32,737 bases of DNA from Gammaproteobacteria bacterium (GTDB taxonomy: Bacteria > Pseudomonadota > Gammaproteobacteria > Pseudomonadales > Azotimanducaceae), in contig PBAA01000018.1 in the NCBI GenBank assembly GCA_002715785.1, positions 4,128-36,864 on the forward strand, written 5' to 3'. The position numbers and the translations under genes were made by a program. The first letter of the stretch is position 1. Each line of letters starts with the position of its first letter. Below, one piece after another: positions 1-9,098 of this stretch. The notes under the pieces were generated by a model, which ran no database searches, was not told the DNA's origin, and saw only the letters and a list, made by a program, of their open reading frames with translations.

Positions 1-2
1 TA

Positions 3-749
3 CTGGCCTTAAGCGCCGATGAAATTCGACAAATCCGCGGCGATCGCATTGCAATGATTTTTCAAGAACCGATGTCGTCGTTGAATCCAGTCCTGACCAT
101 TGGGAAGCAAGTGGCGGAACCCATTTGCTTACACCGTGACAAGGATTGGAGCGAGGCTATGGAGATGGCCGGTAGTTTGCTCGCCAAGGTAGCGATTCCT
201 GATGCAACGGAGCGACTTGGCGACTATCCCCACCAATTCTCTGGCGGAATGCGTCAGCGTGTCATGATTGCTATGGCGTTAGCGTGCCAGCCCAGATTGA
301 TCATCGCTGACGAACCAACAACAGCGCTCGATGTCACGGTTCAAGCGCAAATTCTTGCGTTGCTCAAAGAACTGACGGAACAGTCTCAGGCTGCATTGAT
401 ACTCATTACCCATGATCTGGGCGTCGTCGCCCGCTATGCAGATCGCGTTGCAGTGATGTATGGCGGAAGGATTGTGGAAACGGCGGATGCGAAAGAGCTC
501 TACGCGAATCCAGCGCATCCATATACCGTCGGTTTGATGGCGTCCATCCCGGGTATCGAAGGCGACGCCGGCACGCGACTGATCACCATTGACGGACAAC
601 CACCGGATCTGGCGTATCTTCCGCCGGGATGCGCGTTTGCGCCGCGATGTCAGCATGCGCACGAGGCCTGTGGGAGCGGGATCCCAACCTTAGAATCGGT
701 GCTCCAAAACCCAAGTCATCGCCGCGCCTGTTTTGGATACCCGTCATGA
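3..749 (+). CDS. Peptide ABC transporter ATP-binding protein, OppD/DppD type (5' end cut off)
   Basis: ATPase subunit of an oligopeptide/dipeptide-type ABC importer, acting on the cytoplasmic face of the inner membrane. The reading frame is open to the left edge, so the N-terminus and Walker A lie outside the window. Visible in the 248-residue fragment are a Q-loop ([10 protein letters not shown], near residue 20), the ABC signature SGGMRQ near 80, Walker B LIIADE near 99 followed by the D-loop, and the switch His in LITHDLG near 137. The C-terminal extension carries the GC-x-FAPRC-x5-C cysteine pattern typical of Opp/Dpp ATPases. Its stop TGA overlaps the ATG of the next ATPase (ATGA), as expected for a D/F pair. 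Permeases and the binding protein are presumably upstream. The substrate cannot be read from the sequence; peptides are the family default. Confidence 0.93.
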   Translation: MALSADEIRQIRGDRIAMIFQEPMSSLNPVLTIGKQVAEPICLHRDKDWSEAMEMAGSLLAKVAIPDATERLGDYPHQFSGGMRQRVMIAMALACQPRLIIADEPTTALDVTVQAQILALLKELTEQSQAALILITHDLGVVARYADRVAVMYGGRIVETADAKELYANPAHPYTVGLMASIPGIEGDAGTRLITIDGQPPDLAYLPPGCAFAPRCQHAHEACGSGIPTLESVLQNPSHRRACFGYPS

Positions 750-1765
750 ATCTGGCGATGAACGAAAAGCCTCTGCTCAAAGTCAATGACCTCAAAGTTC
801 ATTTCTCTCTCACGGAGGGCTTCCTGGAGAAGGAGGTTGGAAGTGTAAAAGCGGTGGACGGCGTATCTTTTGAGCTGCGGCGCGGTGAGACTTTTGGTCT
901 GGTGGGCGAAAGTGGGTGCGGTAAATCGACCACGGCACTTGCTGTGTTGCGAATGCAACCCCTGACCGGCGGCTTAATCGAGTTCGAGGGGAACGACATC
1001 ACGCGACTCGAACCACACCAAATGCGCCCGGTAAGGCGCCGGATGCAGATGGTGTATCAGGATCCTTTCGGTTCGCTGAATCCGCGGATGCAAATTCGCG
1101 ACATTATTGGTGAGCCCCTGCTAGTCCATGGTCTTGCAACTAACCGACGGTTGTTTCGGGAGAGGATTGACGAACTTATGGACATGGTGGGACTACTACC
1201 AGACATGTCGGATCGCTATCCGCATGAGTTTAGTGGAGGTCAACGTCAACGTATCGGCATCGCGCGTGCGCTGGCATTGGAACCAAGTCTTATTATTTGC
1301 GATGAACCTGTGTCAGCGTTGGATGTCTCGATTCAGGCGCAGGTTTTGAACCTGCTGATGGACTTGCAGAGGGAACTTGGTCTTACGTACCTGTTTATTG
1401 CACACGACCTTTCTGTAGTTCGCCATATCAGTGACCGTATCGGCGTGATGTATCTAGGGCGCATCGTGGAAATCGCAGGACGTGACGAACTATTTGCTCA
1501 TCCGAGGCATCCTTATACCCAAGCACTGCTGGCTTCGGTTCCGCTTCCCGACCCGGCTTTGGAAGCAACGCGTTCTCAGCAGCTGATCGTTGGCGAAGTA
1601 CCGAGCCCCAAAACCCCCCCTCCGGGGTGCCACTTTCATCCTCGCTGCCCAAAGGTTATGGGCGTTTGCCGGGAGGAGTCGCCAATCTTAGAGTCGAATC
1701 GGGGCGCATTATTGTCAAATCATCAGGACGAATCCCGGGTCGCTTGCCATCTATATGACGCCTAG
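746..1765 (+). CDS. Peptide ABC transporter ATP-binding protein, OppF/DppF type
   Basis: Second ATPase of the same importer, 339 residues. Walker [10 protein letters not shown] is at residues 54-62. The Q-loop [10 protein letters not shown], signature SGGQRQR, Walker B LIICDEP, D-loop SALD and switch His in IAHDLSV follow in order. The C-terminal domain has the GCHFHPRCP-x5-C pattern of Opp/Dpp F subunits. I chose the ATG at 746 because it overlaps the upstream stop by 4 bp and gives the usual length; the frame is open upstream to 629, but that would overlap oppD by 120 bp. An ATG at 758 is also possible. OppD and OppF act as a heterodimer, so this pair supports a complete peptide-type importer. 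A PhyH-family gene follows 41 bp downstream. Confidence 0.94.
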   Translation: MNLAMNEKPLLKVNDLKVHFSLTEGFLEKEVGSVKAVDGVSFELRRGETFGLVGESGCGKSTTALAVLRMQPLTGGLIEFEGNDITRLEPHQMRPVRRRMQMVYQDPFGSLNPRMQIRDIIGEPLLVHGLATNRRLFRERIDELMDMVGLLPDMSDRYPHEFSGGQRQRIGIARALALEPSLIICDEPVSALDVSIQAQVLNLLMDLQRELGLTYLFIAHDLSVVRHISDRIGVMYLGRIVEIAGRDELFAHPRHPYTQALLASVPLPDPALEATRSQQLIVGEVPSPKTPPPGCHFHPRCPKVMGVCREESPILESNRGALLSNHQDESRVACHLYDA

Positions 1766-1785
1766 TTCTTCGTGTGTGACATCGA

Positions 1786-1801
1786 GGAAACGGGGGTTTC
1801 C
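1786..1801 (+). repeat. Short perfect stem-loop just before the PhyH gene
   Basis: GGAAAC and GTTTCC form a perfect 6-bp stem around a GGGG loop, between the oppF stop (1765) and the ATG at 1807. No T-run follows, so this is not a classical intrinsic terminator. It covers the only purine-rich stretch in front of the 1807 start and could affect translation or mRNA stability. It may equally be chance. Confidence 0.35.
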
Positions 1802-1806
1802 ACCAA

Positions 1807-2940
1807 ATGAGTTACGCTACCTCCGTGTCGGATCGTGAGGTGGGCATGAACGATCGTTATTTTGTTGAAGGTCAAAATCGAGCGGGTACGCTCGATAACC
1901 GTGGCACGTTGATTTTTGACGACGACGACCGTTTGGATAAACAAATCCTAGAGACATACTGGCGATGTGGCTTTTACGTCTTTGAGCGAGCGCTTTCCTC
2001 GACTGAGCGCGACGAATTGGTCTCAGATTTTGAGGCGTTACTTGATCGCCTGCCTAGTGATCGCGAGTCGAAGGTCGATCATCAAGGTCGGCCAGCCGCA
2101 GGTTTGGGCTTTACGAGGCCGAGCTTTCGTTTTGCAAAACCTCTGTCCGATCCGCATGGCGGTAGTGCGCTGAGTGGAGGCCGTTACGAGTCGAAGATGA
2201 CGGAGCCGAAGCCGCCAGATGACGCTCCCGACGAAGTGTTGTTGAATATTTCGGGGTGCCTGCAACTGATGGACGCGTGCCTTCGTCTGTATGGGCACCC
2301 ACAATTACTTCGAGTAGCGGAAACAATTAATGGCCCAGATTTCACGCCTTTTACCGACACTATTTGGGTGAAGCAAGCTGGTCTTGGTCCTTCTGTCGCC
2401 TGGCATCAAGACGGCACCACGCATTGGGATAAACCGGACCTCGATCGCGGGACGCACGGATTTAATTTCATGGTGCAGCTATACGATACGACCCCCGAAA
2501 ACGCGCTATGGGTGGTGCCTGGCAGCCATGACCGGGGAAAAATTGATATCAAAAAAAGAGTCGAAGAGAACGGTTCGGACCAGTTGCCAGACGCAGTTCC
2601 GATGCTTATGAAAGCCGGCGACGTAGCAATTTGTAATCGTCAGGTTCTGCATGGGTCCTTCGCCAATACGTCTGCTGCCAAACGGGCCACGTTTGTGTTT
2701 GGGTTTCATCGAAGGTCGTCGGTATTAGGCGTACAGGGATGGGCAAAAAATCCATACGACGAAGACTACGTGACCACACGTTCCCGAATCATTCCCATTG
2801 CCGTTGACGCGCGTTCTCAACACTTTGATGATGAAGATCCCTATGTTTATGTCCCGTTACGCGACGAAAGTCACCGGTATTCAAAAGAGACCCGGAAAGA
2901 CGCGATCGCGAACTACAATTTAAACGACATTGGTCTCTGA
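1807..2940 (+). CDS. Phytanoyl-CoA dioxygenase (PhyH) family protein
   Basis: Predicted Fe(II)/2-oxoglutarate-dependent oxygenase of 377 residues; the family hydroxylates small molecules or acyl chains. The iron-binding facial triad is visible: H200 and D202 in WHQDG and H282 in VLHGSFANTS, with R293 placed to bind the 2-oxoglutarate carboxylate. The stretch ENALWVVPGSH at 231-241 is also typical of the family. Start: ATG 1807 gives the longest form. ATG 1846 (Met14) has a better ribosome binding site (GAGGTG just upstream), so the true protein may be 13 residues shorter. It lies 41 bp after oppF on the same strand and may be co-transcribed. The substrate is unknown; the PhyH family is very broad and includes natural-product enzymes. 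Confidence 0.85.
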   Translation: MSYATSVSDREVGMNDRYFVEGQNRAGTLDNRGTLIFDDDDRLDKQILETYWRCGFYVFERALSSTERDELVSDFEALLDRLPSDRESKVDHQGRPAAGLGFTRPSFRFAKPLSDPHGGSALSGGRYESKMTEPKPPDDAPDEVLLNISGCLQLMDACLRLYGHPQLLRVAETINGPDFTPFTDTIWVKQAGLGPSVAWHQDGTTHWDKPDLDRGTHGFNFMVQLYDTTPENALWVVPGSHDRGKIDIKKRVEENGSDQLPDAVPMLMKAGDVAICNRQVLHGSFANTSAAKRATFVFGFHRRSSVLGVQGWAKNPYDEDYVTTRSRIIPIAVDARSQHFDDEDPYVYVPLRDESHRYSKETRKDAIANYNLNDIGL

Positions 2941-3080
2941 CCGGCGGCTCGGCATTCGATACATCGAACATTTGGGATTAACCGCGTTACTTGCATACGA
3001 CAATGTAGCGGTATGCCAGTCTCGCAGTTCGACTAAAACCAGACTCGTCGGTATTCCGCGAACTGAGCGGCGTCACCTGG

Positions 3081-5342
3081 TTATTGATGCTTGTGGAAAC
3101 GAATCAACGGCCCCCCATTTTTTTCCGGTACAACCGGTAATTCGATAAATGAAGGTGTCGAAACGTCTTGGTGGATTTTCTGCAGCGCCGCGACCGGACG
3201 TGTTTCGTAAGCGATTCGCGTTCCGGTGTTTGGATTACGGTCGAATAGAGGGAAGTTGCTACTAGAAACATCTAATCGAATCTGGTGGCCTTTCTTGAAT
3301 ACGTTACTCGTGGCACCTAATTGGATGGTGATGGATACCGGTTGATCGTTGGTGTCATAGGTGCGTCTGAGAATGCCGTCGGCAATATTGTAGGCTGATC
3401 CGTCAGGATAGACGTCGACAAGTTTTGCAGTGAAGTCTGTGGATGGGGCATCGGTTGAAACGACGAGAGTCGCGCGAACATAGCCCGTGACTTCGACATC
3501 TTCGGCCAAAGGACTTGATGTGTAGGAGAGTACATCGGGACGGGATTCGATCGAGTTTTGCGGTTTAATCGCTGTCCCCGGGCCCATAAAAGCGCCGCCG
3601 CGAGTGGGGACCGGATTTAGAGGATTGTAGGTAAATACGTCGGCTGGGAGAGCGTCAAAGAGCGCCTCAAGTGCAAGTTGGCCGTCACCGCGTGGTTCGT
3701 GGGCATTTCCGCCGCTTTGGAGAAACAACTTGGTATCGACGGCTCTTGGCAGCGGCCATGTTTGTTCGTCGCGCCAACGGTTGTCGCCCATGACGAATAT
3801 TCTCACTGGCGCAGTTTTAGGTGCGTCGCGATCGTTTAGGTGATAGTCAAACCAGTCAAAACTGTTAGCAATCGAGACGAAGCGAAAATTCATCGTCGTA
3901 CTACCATCCGGGAGGACTACATTCTTGGCGTGGCCCCAAGGTCCGATAACAAGCCGCGACTTCATGGATACCGCTGCGTCGGGATGACCAAGTAGGGCCT
4001 TGAAGTCGTCTAGCTGGGTCTGAAGGAACGGGTCGTACCAACCTGCTAGCAGCAAAACGGGTGCCTTGGTGGTGCTTGCACGCCGGGTACCGTCCACCTG
4101 GTACCAAAAGGCGTCGCGTTGACGGTGGCTCGCCCAGTCGTTGTAAAAATCCACGTCGGCAATGGACCGATCGTCGGCTTCAATCACAGGGAAGCCATTC
4201 GCGCCCCGCTCAACGAGCTCGGGGGTGACGTTTTCGAAGGATTCAAAGTGCACGGTGTTGGCCCACCACAAAGCCGACTGAAGCGCAAAAGCGCCACCCC
4301 GGTATAACGTGCGAAAAAAATCTGTACTCGATTCGTAAATGTACATGGCGGATAGTGAAGGCGACTCATTGTCCGCGATTGCCCATTGCGTATAACCGAA
4401 GTAAGAACCTCCCCAGGTCCCGACCTTCCCGTTAAACCAGCGTTGTTGAGAGAGCCAACGTAACGTTGCCTGACCGTCGTGACGTTCGTGGAGGAACGGG
4501 ACGTATTCGCCGCCGGACTCATACCGACCGCGCGTCCCTTGTAGGACGACGGTGAATCCTTGTTCTGCCCAACCTCGTCCGATCAGGCGTGCGAACAGCG
4601 TCTGTTTGAGGGTGTTCGTATAGTTCAGCCGCACTAGGATGGTCGGCTGTTTTATGCCTGCACGAATTGGGTGATACACGTCTGCAACCAGTCGTACGCC
4701 ATCCACCGTCTCGAAAGATTGGCCGGTTTGGACACGAACTGCGTGTAACGGAGCTCGCCCTGCGATCTTCCAGACGAAAAATGCAGGTGCCGCAAGATAG
4801 CTCACCCAAACAAAGTAGCCGCCGATAGCAACCAGCGAAATAGTGGCCCCAACGATTCGGCGAAGTCGCCGTGGTCGGGAAATAGACGGTGGGTTAGGTT
4901 GACTCCCTTGAAGCGAAATGGTTCGAAAACCCCAAGTAATACAATAACTTGCTAATACCCAATGGAAGAAGATAGGGATAGAGCCGCCGGTCCAACGTTC
5001 CAAAGGATAGAGCCCCATTCGAACCGCATAGCGAGTCATCATCACCAATAGGTAGATTACCCCGAAGACGATTAACGCCTTGCCGAACCGTCGACCACGC
5101 CGAATAAAAAAACCGGACTCTTGAGTGAAATTTACGTTGACCCACGTTTGTAGTCCGAGAATCGTCAATTGAAAGAAAAGAAGCGGGGGATAATCGACAA
5201 CACCTGAATACCATTCCGACGACGGTGGTAGAAAGTCCACGCCCCCGAACTGAACGAGCATCTGTCCGATGACACGCCCGAGAAAGAGCAACTGCAAGAA
5301 CCAAAGTAATCGGACTATCAGTCGTTCGTTGAGGCGCGGCAT
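3081..5342 (-). CDS. Membrane-anchored CocE/NonD-type alpha/beta hydrolase (S15 family)
   Basis: A 753-residue protein with two parts. Residues 1-190 are hydrophobic with about five likely membrane segments (near 8-30, 52-70, 88-105, 122-142, 162-190). Residues from about 200 form a CocE/X-Pro dipeptidyl-peptidase-like hydrolase. Catalytic residues can be assigned: nucleophile S313 in GTWGGSYFG, acid D437 in GWYDPF and H471 in GPWGHAKN. A beta-rich C-terminal (PepX_C-like) domain follows. Family members hydrolyse esters or amide/acyl bonds (cocaine esterase, glutaryl acylase, X-Pro peptidases). Most that I know are soluble or secreted, so the membrane domain is unusual. It starts 32 bp after the epimerase-like gene and is probably the last gene of that operon. 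Which side of the membrane the hydrolase faces, and its substrate, are not known. Confidence 0.85.
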   Translation of the reverse strand: MPRLNERLIVRLLWFLQLLFLGRVIGQMLVQFGGVDFLPPSSEWYSGVVDYPPLLFFQLTILGLQTWVNVNFTQESGFFIRRGRRFGKALIVFGVIYLLVMMTRYAVRMGLYPLERWTGGSIPIFFHWVLASYCITWGFRTISLQGSQPNPPSISRPRRLRRIVGATISLVAIGGYFVWVSYLAAPAFFVWKIAGRAPLHAVRVQTGQSFETVDGVRLVADVYHPIRAGIKQPTILVRLNYTNTLKQTLFARLIGRGWAEQGFTVVLQGTRGRYESGGEYVPFLHERHDGQATLRWLSQQRWFNGKVGTWGGSYFGYTQWAIADNESPSLSAMYIYESSTDFFRTLYRGGAFALQSALWWANTVHFESFENVTPELVERGANGFPVIEADDRSIADVDFYNDWASHRQRDAFWYQVDGTRRASTTKAPVLLLAGWYDPFLQTQLDDFKALLGHPDAAVSMKSRLVIGPWGHAKNVVLPDGSTTMNFRFVSIANSFDWFDYHLNDRDAPKTAPVRIFVMGDNRWRDEQTWPLPRAVDTKLFLQSGGNAHEPRGDGQLALEALFDALPADVFTYNPLNPVPTRGGAFMGPGTAIKPQNSIESRPDVLSYTSSPLAEDVEVTGYVRATLVVSTDAPSTDFTAKLVDVYPDGSAYNIADGILRRTYDTNDQPVSITIQLGATSNVFKKGHQIRLDVSSSNFPLFDRNPNTGTRIAYETRPVAALQKIHQDVSTPSFIELPVVPEKNGGPLIRFHKHQ

Positions 5343-5374
5343 GGCTGGTGACAGGAACGTCCTACCTATGAGAC

Positions 5375-6499
5375 CTAGACATTAGTGCCGAACAAGTCGG
5401 ATTTATAGCGAATTTCGAATCCGTTGGCGGCGACGTCGATAGCCGCACCGGGACACACAAGCCGACCGTTGGACCCGAACATCAGGGATTCGTCAGTGAT
5501 GTCTGTCTCAAGCAACAGCGTTCCAAAAGCGCCTTCCTGAGCGATCACACCGTCGTCAAATTCGTTCGCGAGACAAAGAGCGGCGCGGGTCAGAAGGCTC
5601 GTTTCGCCCACTTGCGCGCCGATAATGATCGGAATGTGCGCGTCAGAAAGAAGGCGGGCAATGGCACGTGATCGAATTAACCCGCCCATCTTGGAAACTC
5701 TGACGTTAACGAAGACGTTGTCGTTGGTTGTGTCGATGGGTTCGAAATGGCCTTTGTTCAAAAATGATTCGTCGAGAATAATCGGAACAGGCGTTTTTGC
5801 GAGCAAACGGTTGAGTTCACCAAAGGCGCGAGGTTGGAGCGGTTCTTCGAGGGCGTAAGGCGTACACGAGAGTTCACTAAGGTAGGCTAATACCTCCCCC
5901 GCGGTTTCCCAAATATTGTTGGCGTCGAGTCGTATACGGGCTTCAGGTGCGGCGTTTAGAACCAGCGAAAGCTTTTCGCTGTCGTTCTTTTCCTCTCCCG
6001 TGATTTTCACCTTGAAGTCGTCGAAGCCGAGCGCGACGTAGCGTGTAACAAGCTCAGCGAACGCTGTCTGGGAGTTATCTCCAAGGACCGCCGTATACTG
6101 AAAGGTGCCGGAAAGTGGCCGTGTACCGAGCGTCGCTTCGATACTCTGACCAAGATCTTTCGACATGGCGTCAAGTAGCGATAGCTCGATCGCACACCAT
6201 GCGGCTGGGTTGGTATCAATCTGATGCTCGTGCTGATCAATCCACGTGGCGAGGTCGCTCACGGAGTGGATATTGTCGGTGAGGTCGGTAGTGTGTTGTT
6301 CAAGAAACGCAAGGCAGCCAGAGAGGGTCTCGCTTGTCACATACTCTCGAGGGCATCCTTCACCGAAACCAACGTGCTCGTTCAGTGTACGGGTTCTTAC
6401 CAGTATCGTTTGGGTACGAGATCGATCAGCGCTGTGATGTTTGAAATTGAGACGAAAGGGAATCTCGAGCGTTCGTGCTTGTATGTCGCGGATATTCAT
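5375..6499 (-). CDS. Enolase-superfamily enzyme, dipeptide epimerase-like (MR/MLE type)
   Basis: A 374-residue member of the muconate-lactonizing subgroup of the enolase superfamily. The acid/base lysines are K163/K165 in FKVKITG and K270 in VRVSKMGG. Mg ligands are D192 (LDANNIW), E219 (ALEEP) and D243 (ILDES). These positions closely match L-Ala-D/L-Glu epimerases, which invert the second residue of dipeptides. A C-terminal stretch DITD (333-336) sits where those enzymes carry a DxD dipeptide-binding motif, but here it is D-x-x-D, so the substrate may differ. N-succinylamino-acid racemase or another acyl-amino-acid racemase activity is an alternative. The ATG overlaps the stop of the GH3 gene (ATGA), indicating translational coupling with an amide-forming enzyme. 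Confidence 0.86.
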   Translation of the reverse strand: MNIRDIQARTLEIPFRLNFKHHSADRSRTQTILVRTRTLNEHVGFGEGCPREYVTSETLSGCLAFLEQHTTDLTDNIHSVSDLATWIDQHEHQIDTNPAAWCAIELSLLDAMSKDLGQSIEATLGTRPLSGTFQYTAVLGDNSQTAFAELVTRYVALGFDDFKVKITGEEKNDSEKLSLVLNAAPEARIRLDANNIWETAGEVLAYLSELSCTPYALEEPLQPRAFGELNRLLAKTPVPIILDESFLNKGHFEPIDTTNDNVFVNVRVSKMGGLIRSRAIARLLSDAHIPIIIGAQVGETSLLTRAALCLANEFDDGVIAQEGAFGTLLLETDITDESLMFGSNGRLVCPGAAIDVAANGFEIRYKSDLFGTNV

Positions 6500-8181
6500 G
6501 GCACACGGTACGCCGATATATCGAACGAAAAATCCTTTTGATATTGCAAGATTAATGGTTTGAACTGGCTTTCTCTTTGACCTGCGGCCAGATAATGTAA
6601 TTTATACGCCTCGCTGGTCCCTGGTTTGAGCTGGACCACTTCTAGTTCGTTGAGGCGGCCACTCAATCGTTTGGTTTGGTATTCCATATTCATGTCCTGA
6701 AATTGGCCGTCGACGTACTCTGCGAACTCCTTCGTGTTGATATGCAGGCCGCTAACCAACTCGACGTAGATGAGGTATTTCATCTCGATCTCGTTGGCTA
6801 GCGCTTGATAGAAGCGCACGTCGACATCGAAGTGAGACTTGGCTGCATTAATCGCATCAATTAGTTGGCTTTCATAAAGCTTTTCGCCGGTAATGTTGGT
6901 GATGCCTTTACCCTTTTGGGAAAACTGAAGTGTGGGTGTCGACAGGAACACGCTGCCGACTGTGACGATGTCATTCATGTTGTAACGATAGAGCCCGGCA
7001 GGCGTAGTCACAAAAACGTAATACGACTCGCCGCTCTCAAGCTCGTGTAGGGCCAGGAACTTGGGTCGGCCCTGCTCCCACTCGTTTTTTTGCGCGAACT
7101 CAAAAAAATTCTCGCTAATCGTTGGGATGCCTTCGTTGGTCTGCGTGTCTAGCGTGATGGTTCCTCGACATTCGCTAGATAGGTACCCAAGGTCCGCAAC
7201 GCGGATCTTGGCGGGTAAATCCGGTCGAAGAGAATCCAATGAGATCCCGCAACTGCCTCCGGTCCAGGTGGTGACGAGTTTTAAAAAGGGCCACACATCT
7301 GCAAACGAAATACGATGGTTTTTCGCGGCGATGGCAGCGAGCTCTTTAGCACGCGTTGGATTTCGGTGCAGTCGACGTTGAATTGTTGTTCTAGTTTTTG
7401 CGTCGACTTCTTCCAAGAAGCGGCATGACCCTGTCGCAATATCGGCAATGAGCGCATCTAGGTTGTCGTTCGCGAGTTCGAGCAGTTTGTGGAACGTCGA
7501 CGGATTGGGGCTTGCCAGTAACGTGATGTCTTTGTGTGCAAGAGCCAAACGGCAGATGACGAGGTATTTGATCTCATAATCTTGGATAGAGAAAACGATG
7601 TTGGGTACGACAAACTTTCTTTGCGCTAGCCGGGGCATGGATTTATATACGTGTCCGGATGCGCTCCCGATGGGCGTGCCAGATTCTAAATAATCCTCGA
7701 TATCGGGACTTGCCATCCCGAGAATTCGACCTGCATATGCTTCCGGACAAGATTGGTATTGAAGAAACGTGAAAAGATTTTGCGAATCTTTCATTGAATC
7801 CAGCGTTTCCTGCAGTACGGGGATGTATTTGGGCCGGCCAGTGGTGCCGCTGGTTTGGTTGTACATAACGAAGGGCTTTGCGGTGAGGACGGCGGCCCGA
7901 GTTTTCTCTTGTTTTTCGATTAGCGGTCGCAGATCTTCGTACTCGTGTACGGGCACAATGTCCGCATAGTCCTTATGACTTTTGATCGAATCGAACTGGT
8001 GTCGACGACCAAATTCCGTGTCCGCATTGTCATTGAGTATTCTTTGGAGGGTTGTTAACTGAGTTTTTTGCGAGTTTTTGGCGTCGGTGACGAGGGGCTG
8101 ATAAAGCTTGCGACGAAGGACCCGCATTCTCAGGTCAAATAGGATATTGATGACGGAATCTGTGATCGAATGGAGCGTCAC
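6496..8181 (-). CDS. GH3 family acyl-acid amide synthetase
   Basis: A 561-residue protein of the GH3 ('auxin-responsive promoter') family in the adenylate-forming superfamily. Plant members activate a carboxylic acid with ATP and join it to an amino acid as an amide. The three nucleotide-binding motifs are visible: TSGTTGRPK at about 110-118, YLSSE at 333-337 and YRYNMND at 398-404, where the Gly usual before the Asp is Asn. An N-terminal segment near residues 5-30 is moderately hydrophobic and basic. Length matches GH3 enzymes (about 550-600). It is coupled by ATGA overlaps to the hydroxylase upstream and the epimerase-like gene downstream. The acid and amine substrates are unknown; bacterial GH3 proteins are poorly characterised. 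Confidence 0.9.
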   Translation of the reverse strand: MTLHSITDSVINILFDLRMRVLRRKLYQPLVTDAKNSQKTQLTTLQRILNDNADTEFGRRHQFDSIKSHKDYADIVPVHEYEDLRPLIEKQEKTRAAVLTAKPFVMYNQTSGTTGRPKYIPVLQETLDSMKDSQNLFTFLQYQSCPEAYAGRILGMASPDIEDYLESGTPIGSASGHVYKSMPRLAQRKFVVPNIVFSIQDYEIKYLVICRLALAHKDITLLASPNPSTFHKLLELANDNLDALIADIATGSCRFLEEVDAKTRTTIQRRLHRNPTRAKELAAIAAKNHRISFADVWPFLKLVTTWTGGSCGISLDSLRPDLPAKIRVADLGYLSSECRGTITLDTQTNEGIPTISENFFEFAQKNEWEQGRPKFLALHELESGESYYVFVTTPAGLYRYNMNDIVTVGSVFLSTPTLQFSQKGKGITNITGEKLYESQLIDAINAAKSHFDVDVRFYQALANEIEMKYLIYVELVSGLHINTKEFAEYVDGQFQDMNMEYQTKRLSGRLNELEVVQLKPGTSEAYKLHYLAAGQRESQFKPLILQYQKDFSFDISAYRVP

Positions 8182-9071
8182 GGTGTTTGATCAATATCGC
8201 CTGAAAATGGCGTTTGCATTTGTGATACGAAGTCGAGCGGATAGCTTCGATTAAGCAATCCGAGTTCCTCGACGTGCCTTGATTTTGGAAGGAAATAGGT
8301 TCCGAAGAGGAGATCCCAAACAATAATATTGTTGCCGTAATTGGAGTTGGCTTCGTCCGATATGCGCGAATGGTGCCATCGATGCAGTTGAGGCCCACTA
8401 ATCAAGTAATTCAAAGGGCCTAATTGAAGCTCAATGTTGCAGTGTTGAAAAAATCCGTTGATGGAATAGAAAACAAAATAGAGTGCAAGTACGTCCTCGC
8501 GTACACCCAGGATGATGAAGGGCAAGGCGTCGAACAAAAATTGGAGTGTTTTATCGATGGGATGAAATCGCCCTACGTTTAACCAATAGAGCTTTTTCGG
8601 TGAATGATGAACAGCGTGAAATTTCCATAACCGACGCGTTTCGTGCATCCAACGATGCAGCCAATAGCGAAAGAAATCGGCGAATAGCACCATCAGACCG
8701 ACTTGCAGACCAATGTTCCACGCGTCTGGCCATAGGCCCAAGGTCCAGCTAGACGACTCTAGTGACGTAAGAACGTAATACGCCACCACAAACGATAATC
8801 CGCGGGGTAACAAGACCTGTACCACCAGCATAAAGAGAGCGTCGGCTGTAACGTCTGACGTTTTTGGTTTCCAATCGATCTTGTGCGGCGTCAGAAATTC
8901 GAACGCGATGACTGAGAAAGCGCCTAGGAAGACGGGCATGTACGTGCTGACATAGATCCCGGCACTGAGATTTAACAGGGTGAAAAAAATCCCGATACAA
9001 CCCACGATCACAATGGGATAGATCGAGTAAGACAGGTAGTGCGTTGCGGATTCCCTGAAACTCAAATACAC
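8178..9071 (-). CDS. Fatty acid hydroxylase / sterol desaturase family membrane protein
   Basis: A 297-residue integral membrane di-iron oxygenase. Several hydrophobic segments lie in the first 150 residues. The histidine clusters of the family are present in order: HRWMH (H-x3-H), FHAVHHS (H-x2-HH), a middle FHPID/QHCNI region, and HRWHH near residue 232. The family hydroxylates or desaturates lipids such as sterols, fatty acids and carotenoids. Start is GTG 9071; GAGGA is only a few bases from it, and the TTG two codons downstream (9065) is better spaced, so the exact start is uncertain. Its stop overlaps the GH3 start (ATGA). It heads the tightly coupled hydroxylase-GH3-epimerase unit and probably supplies or modifies the lipid-like acid used there. 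Confidence 0.87.
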   Translation of the reverse strand: MYLSFRESATHYLSYSIYPIVIVGCIGIFFTLLNLSAGIYVSTYMPVFLGAFSVIAFEFLTPHKIDWKPKTSDVTADALFMLVVQVLLPRGLSFVVAYYVLTSLESSSWTLGLWPDAWNIGLQVGLMVLFADFFRYWLHRWMHETRRLWKFHAVHHSPKKLYWLNVGRFHPIDKTLQFLFDALPFIILGVREDVLALYFVFYSINGFFQHCNIELQLGPLNYLISGPQLHRWHHSRISDEANSNYGNNIIVWDLLFGTYFLPKSRHVEELGLLNRSYPLDFVSQMQTPFSGDIDQTP

Positions 9072-9098
9072 GTCCTCACACGATGTCGTTGTCGACGC

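Noticed and set aside
629-745. Upstream extension of oppF to 629
   Set aside because: Would overlap oppD by 120 bp; the ATGA at 746 gives the usual length and arrangement.
2993-3016. GCATAC/GTATGC hairpin as terminator between PhyH and the convergent hydrolase
   Set aside because: Only 6 bp with a 12-nt loop and no T-run on either strand.
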